A stretch of 64,000 nucleotides of DNA from Thiosymbion sp942492625 (GTDB lineage: Bacteria; Pseudomonadota; Gammaproteobacteria; Chromatiales; Chromatiaceae). A program made the translations under genes and the position numbers. Location: assembly GCA_942492625.1 (NCBI GenBank), contig CALOFM010000021.1, positions 151,992 to 215,991 of the forward strand, given 5' to 3'. The notes below the pieces were generated by a model. The model saw nothing but the letters and a program-made list of their open reading frames with translations, searched no databases and was not told the DNA's origin. This document shows positions 59,522 to 64,000 of the stretch, piece after piece; the stretch's first letter is position 1, and each line of letters begins with the position of its first letter.

Positions 59522-60772
59522 TCATCGGCCGTCCCGCAGGCTCCTGGCGGCGTCGATCCGGCTGACGCGCATGCCTGCTGCCGTCGCGGCGACAAAAGCG
59601 ATGACCAGGGTTGCGCCTGCCGCCACGAGTATTTGGTCCGCGCCGATATGGCAAAGGTACCCCCGTCCGGGGAGGTGAGTGCCCAGGACCTGGTTGAAGG
59701 TCGTGGCCCCGACCTGGTAAGCCAGACATGCCAAAAGGAATCCAGCGGCGGAGATAGCGAGGGACTGGACAGCAGGGATCAGAATCACAGCCCGGTCGTC
59801 GAAGCCGAAAAGCCGCAGCAACGCCAGCTCACGCTGCTTTCGGTCCACGTTTACCCAGAGCGCACCGCCGAGGGCCAGAATGCAGCCGATGCCGGCCACC
59901 AGCGCGATGACGAAAAAGACCAATGACAGGACCCGGTCGATGGCACGAACGGATTCAATCGCCTCTGCTTGGGTGCGTATCTCTATGCCGTCCTCGCGCA
60001 TCGCCTCCGCCAGGGGGGCTACCGAGTCGAGCTCGGCGGCATAGACTCGGGCGTTGGCGAAATGGGGCCTCCGATCCGCGATGCCGCGGTGCAGCTCATC
60101 GCTGGTCAGGGACTCGCGCAGGCCGTCACGATAGTCTTCGGCTGCGGCCAGCAGGTCCGGCGTGGCAAAGAGGGCATCCTTTGCGAAGCGGACTTCCGGG
60201 ACGACGCCGATTACCTTCAGGTCAAGCTCGGCGCTCTCGTCTCTACCCATGTTGGTGCGCTTGACCACGCCCAGGAGCTGGTCCGACGCTCCGAGCCCCA
60301 GCTTTTCTGCGAGGGTGGCGGTCACTAGCACCTCCGACGGCTCGATCGGTACCGGCAGTCCTTCCGGCAGCAGGGGGTCTGCGGGAGCGGTCGGCACCAC
60401 CTGCACGGCTGACATTATCCGGCGTTGCGCGTTCACGATGTCCAACGTCGAATTGATGGTGCGGGTCCTGGGCACGATGAAGCCCACATCGGGCCGGGCC
60501 GCATAGGTTTGGAACCAATCCCGAGTAAGGCGCGTATTACCGTAAACGACGATCTCCAAATTGCGTGGGTCGTTAAGCAGTGCCTCCCGCATGGCGGAGA
60601 CCACCCCTGTCTTGAGCCCGAGCAGCAGCAGCATGGGCGCGAGGATGGCCGCGATCGTGAAGATCAGCGTCAACATGGTCCTGCGGTCGTGCCACAGGTC
60701 CTTGAGCGGCGAGGAAAGCGGCGAGTCTGGCCGCTTGCGAATCGCTTGGATGTTTCGGGGTCTTTCTGCCAT
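59522..60772 (-). CDS. TagS-like FtsX/LolE-type ABC permease
   Basis: 416 intact residues with one N-terminal membrane helix (about 32-53), a large periplasmic domain (60-270) and three C-terminal helices (VLSLVFFVIALVAGIGCILALGG and two more), the LolCE/MacB/FtsX layout. KQRELALLRLFGFD is the FtsX-family cytoplasmic loop. In Pseudomonas TagS pairs with TagT ATPase in the signal path to PpkA. Order TagT-TagS-TagR-TagQ is kept here. Confidence 0.82.
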   Translation of the reverse strand: MAERPRNIQAIRKRPDSPLSSPLKDLWHDRRTMLTLIFTIAAILAPMLLLLGLKTGVVSAMREALLNDPRNLEIVVYGNTRLTRDWFQTYAARPDVGFIVPRTRTINSTLDIVNAQRRIMSAVQVVPTAPADPLLPEGLPVPIEPSEVLVTATLAEKLGLGASDQLLGVVKRTNMGRDESAELDLKVIGVVPEVRFAKDALFATPDLLAAAEDYRDGLRESLTSDELHRGIADRRPHFANARVYAAELDSVAPLAEAMREDGIEIRTQAEAIESVRAIDRVLSLVFFVIALVAGIGCILALGGALWVNVDRKQRELALLRLFGFDDRAVILIPAVQSLAISAAGFLLACLAYQVGATTFNQVLGTHLPGRGYLCHIGADQILVAAGATLVIAFVAATAAGMRVSRIDAARSLRDGR

Positions 60773-61859
60773 CCCGACATCATACTGGGACCGCGGGCAG
60801 CGCGCCGTCTGGGGTTACGATCGACGGTGCGCTCAGTGCTCACGCCGAACAAACGCCAGTAATCTGCTCTTTGTCGCCACCAAGCTCACATTTTCCACTC
60901 GGGCACCCGAGCTCCCAAACCTTTTTCCTCGTCCGTGTACATGGTGGTTTCCCGTCTGTCGCAGACTCTCCACAGGGTTCGTCTCCGACGGTGTACTCTC
61001 GTAATAGGACAGCGGCACTTGTCCGTCACAAACCGTGACTTGCGCGCCGATCTCTGTGTGCGTCTCGGCGGGTGGTCGGCTTACGAAGGGCGAGAGAGTC
61101 TGCCGCCGATGCCCCGTCCGCGATGCTTCGCTTCGACCTGGAAGTGAAACTCGGGCAAGTGGGAAGATCAGGCATCTCCTTGTTGCCGTGGACCATTACG
61201 TGCAACAGAAACTGTATAGCTCGCGGCCCCAGACTCATGGTGTAGAGAAGCTGGTGCTTTTCACTAAAATGCTGCGCAGGATGGAATAGCTTTGGCGAGA
61301 TGTCTCCGAATTCAGCTTCTGCAATTCGGTGCGCGATCCGGTGCCTGCCTACGGACGATCCACGGGACATCGCCATCCGCCTTCAAGCACGGAGCCGCCC
61401 TTGGCCCTCGTCACAGCGCCGATGAGCCTCGCCGTTAGTCAGGTCGTCGGCAACATGGCCCGCGTCGGGTGCGCATTGCGCGAACGGGCCCGTGATATCC
61501 GCCCGAAGCTCAGGGCTCCGGCCTCGGGATCAGGGGAAAGCGCGCCTGCCGCCTGGTAGGGCGTTCTTCCAACGAGCCACATACGGCTTCCTCAACCCTA
61601 TCATGCTCAGAGAGACGAAGACCGCTACCGCTTGTCTCGAGGAGGGCCACTTTACCGCTGCGATCAGGCCAAGCTTAACGGAGCCTCATTGGTTGTTCTC
61701 TTTGTTCTGCTTTGTCGCCCCAGGGCGGTAATACGAGCAACATGGCCCGGATCGATCCAAAAAAGCAAAAGCCGTCTAACTTCCCACAAGGCTGTTCCGA
61801 CTCGAGTCGTCGTAGGTTCAGAGGGTAATCGAAGGATTGGCTTTTGGGGAACGATCTGT
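60773..61859. other. 1.1-kb stretch between tagS- and tagT-like genes, no gene recognised
   Basis: Open frames on both strands are short and unlike known proteins. In Pseudomonas tagT and tagS are adjacent, so this is extra DNA. I see no transposase, terminal repeats or tRNA. It may be a degenerate insertion or mis-joined sequence. Confidence 0.45.
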
Positions 61860-62613
61860 GAGTCTGCTCCCATCGACCACCGATTCCACAAGCTCCTGAC
61901 AAAACGCAGAACGATAACCGGCTGTCGGACGGCCGGCCTCGCATTCAGCTCGCGCAGCCCCAGCGCCTGCACCCGCTCTTCCTCGTGGGTGGTACTGATT
62001 GCTGTTACACGCAGGCGCTGGACCAAATCGATCAGCAGATCCATGACCTGATCGCCGAGTCTCGAGATCGAGGGCGGACGTGGGCTCGTCCGCAAGAAGC
62101 AGGGCCGGGGCGTGGGCGAGGGCACGGCCGATTGACATTTTCCCCTGCTGTCCGATAGGGAGCTGACCGGGTTTCTTGCTAAGCAGGTTGCCGATCTCGA
62201 GCCTCTCAACCAGGTCGTCGAGAAAAGGGGTCTTCAGCGGCAATCCGAGAAGGTGCCGGTTGACAGGATGTTGTCGCGCCCGCTTAGGTAGTGCGGCAGC
62301 TCGCCGGTCTGTAGCACGAAGCCGATCGATCGGGCGTCGATGCGTGCTAGCCTCCCCTTGGTCTTGGCGTAGCCACAAATCGTGGATGTTCGAGCGGGAG
62401 CCGTCCACGGATTCACCTCGGAAGCGGCCACCCCGATCCAGCTGCGCCACCAGCCCGAGGGAGCTCAAGGACCGTGCTCTTTGCCGGACCCCGCTCTCTC
62501 CAGTGACCGCCAGCATCTCGCCCCGTTCCAGGCGAAGCTCGGGGATCTCGACACTGCATGTCTGCTGTCCTGCGCCACGACGAAACCGGCATGCCCTTGA
62601 TCTCCAGTGGCAT
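61860..62613 (-). CDS. TagT-like ABC transporter ATPase (several frameshifts)
   Basis: Pieces in different frames: LEIKGM at the start (ATG 62613), MLAVTGESG with GKSTVLEL (Walker A split by a shift), RSIGFVLQTGELPHYLSGRDNIL (Q-loop), PIGQQGKMSIGRALAHAP (signature region) and LLLADEPTSALDLET (Walker B/D-loop), then ISTTHEEER. LolD/MacB-type ATPase. Its 5' end lies 200 bases after the PpkA-like gene. The 3' end is approximate. Confidence 0.72.
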
Positions 62614-62812
62614 CAGGAGTGCAGCCTGCCACGCACTGCAACGCCGGTGCGTTTTCGGATTGCCGAGAGCGCTGAGGTTTTGTAGGACTGAAGTCCACCT
62701 ACGGTCCGGCGTGCTAAAAAGGAAGCCGGTTTGTGATCGCGTTGGGAAGCCAAAGATCCGTTTAAGTACATGGAGACCTTGGCGCCTCAGCGGTTAATAG
62801 GTCCTATCGGTC

Positions 62813-64000
62813 TCACGGCAGATCCCGCAACCGCACCGGATAGACCTGCTCATCCACCTGGCTGTCTCTCGGCCAGCGCCTTCCAGCGCCGTGCGATATC
62901 CGGGCGCTGTAGCGCGCGTAGAGCCGAATCTTGGCCTTGAGCCGGTTCATGAAGTCGTACTGGCGCTGCGGACCCCAGCGCGACCAGGGTGTCCTGGATC
63001 CAGGTGCATGACGTCGCTTGGTAGGGGAGGCCCTCCAGGTATTCCTCGAGGATTCCCAGGTCGGCGAGCTTCTGGTGCGGCCTCGGGCGCTCAGTTGCCA
63101 GGCCGTGATCGCGCCCGTACTGGGCAGCGATGGAGCGGCAGGCCGTCGAAGAAGCTGGCGTTCTGCGGGACGCCGCGGTCAGCGGCGTCGACGATCACCC
63201 GAGGCAGGATCATCTCCAGGTCGCTGAGCTGGTTCTTGGTCAGAAGAACCCGCACGTCGACGGTGCGCTTGGTGGGGTCTGCGAAGTCCCGGTCGCCGAT
63301 CCAGCCTTCGAAAAGGGTCGGCGCGCTCGGCTTCTCCTCGGTGCCGAGGTAGGCAAGCCGCATGGCGGGTCAGCAGTCCCTCGGTCACGGCGCGGAGGCG
63401 CGCCAGCTCCGGGTCGTGCCGGGTGCGGCCGGCTCCTTCGCGGCTTGGGATGTCTTGGCACTCCCGGCCACAGTTTCACCCTGTGAGGCCCGCCGGACGT
63501 TGTCGATGATGGAGTCCGCCAGGGTGTCCACGCTTTTGCCGAAGCGCTTCACCGATCCGGTGGCGACCGGAAAATAGAGTGGTTGCTGGAGGTAAGGATT
63601 CTTGCTCAGCTTGCGGTAGGTTGCCTCGGCGCTGTCGTGGTTGGCGCGGCCCTCGGTCTTCGGGTGCGGGGCGTAGATGGCCACGCCGAGGCTCTCCGGC
63701 CTCGGACTGGACCTGCTCCGCCTGCATGCCCGTCGTGGACTTGTCGCCCTGAAGGGCCCCCGCATCCGTCACCAGGACCAGGTAGCGTGCACCGAACCGG
63801 TTCAAGGGAACGTCCTCCAACGCCTTGAACACTCCGGCGAAGGCGTCCTCATCGAACTCGGCGGTGGAGACGCGGGCCTCGCGCAGCTCGGCGACCTTTC
63901 CGAGGAAGTCGTCCGCGTCCTTGACCTCTGAGGGATCGGCGAACTCCTTGGCGATGTACTCCAGCCCGGGGGATCTTCTCGATGTCAGCCCGGTAGGCGA
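62813..64000 (-). CDS. PpkA-type vWA C-terminal domain (5' end outside window, frameshifted)
   Basis: Reading down the minus strand: VSTAEFDEDAFAGVFKALEDVP, FGARYLVLVTDAGALQGD, SLGVAIYAPHPKTEGRANHDSAEATYRKLS, PLYFPVATGSVKRFGKSVDTLADSI, then RTVDVRVLLTKNQLSDLEMILPRVI and finally DEQVYPVRLRDLP-stop (TGA at 62813-62815). The pattern matches the von Willebrand A region and tail of the T6SS kinase PpkA. The kinase domain, if present, lies right of the window. Several one-base shifts separate the pieces. Confidence 0.7.

Overview
The window reads as high-GC chromosomal DNA of a gammaproteobacterium, most likely a sulfur-oxidising member of the Chromatiales. The reasons are the gammaproteobacterial orders hflK-hflC-yjeT-hisZ-purA and yceD-rpmF-plsX-fabH-fabG-acpP-fabF-pabC-mltG-tmk-holB-pilZ-tatD, and a [NiFe] hydrogenase in the order small subunit-isp1-isp2-large subunit, known from purple sulfur bacteria. 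This assignment is inference from gene content.

Left third (1-15.2 kb, + strand): membrane protease regulators (hflKC), histidine and purine synthesis, then the fatty-acid operon running into folate, cell-wall, dTMP and replication genes. fabD, normally between fabH and fabG, is absent. A near-consensus promoter ends so close to the yceD start codon that the operon may begin with a leaderless message.

15-28.6 kb (mostly - strand): a two-domain polyphosphate:AMP phosphotransferase, a YciA-like thioesterase, a TIR-domain protein beside a WD40/Ig-like/transmembrane/STAND-ATPase protein (a candidate signalling or defence pair), an L,D-transpeptidase, the hydrogenase operon with a HupH-type gene, and a divergent hypC. 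28.8-43.4 kb: the PEP synthase/PPDK regulatory kinase, a B12-type radical SAM protein, a CorC-like CBS protein, hrpA, nnrU, valS and ppdK; the regulator and its probable target ppdK lie 11 kb apart.

43.7-56.1 kb: a REC-REC-degenerate EAL protein, exported repeat proteins including a large adhesin-like DUF4082/thrombospondin-3 protein with an internal 0.5 kb duplication, trpB2, a DksA-like protein, a SET-domain protein, a pentapeptide-repeat gene and cobU-cobC-cobS.

56.5-64 kb (- strand): reading down the - strand, a PpkA-type vWA C-terminus, an ABC ATPase, an FtsX-like permease, an FGE-sulfatase-like protein and two coiled-coil lipoproteins. This is the composition and order of the ppkA/tagTSRQ threonine-phosphorylation module that controls type VI secretion in Pseudomonas. 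No T6SS structural gene is visible.

Quality warning: many genes, including the essential valS, carry one-base frameshifts, mostly in G/C runs, and three G- or A-rich homopolymer tracts replace coding sequence (hrpA P-loop, a pentapeptide gene, upstream of tagR). These look like sequencing or assembly errors, so broken genes here should not be read as true pseudogenes without re-sequencing.
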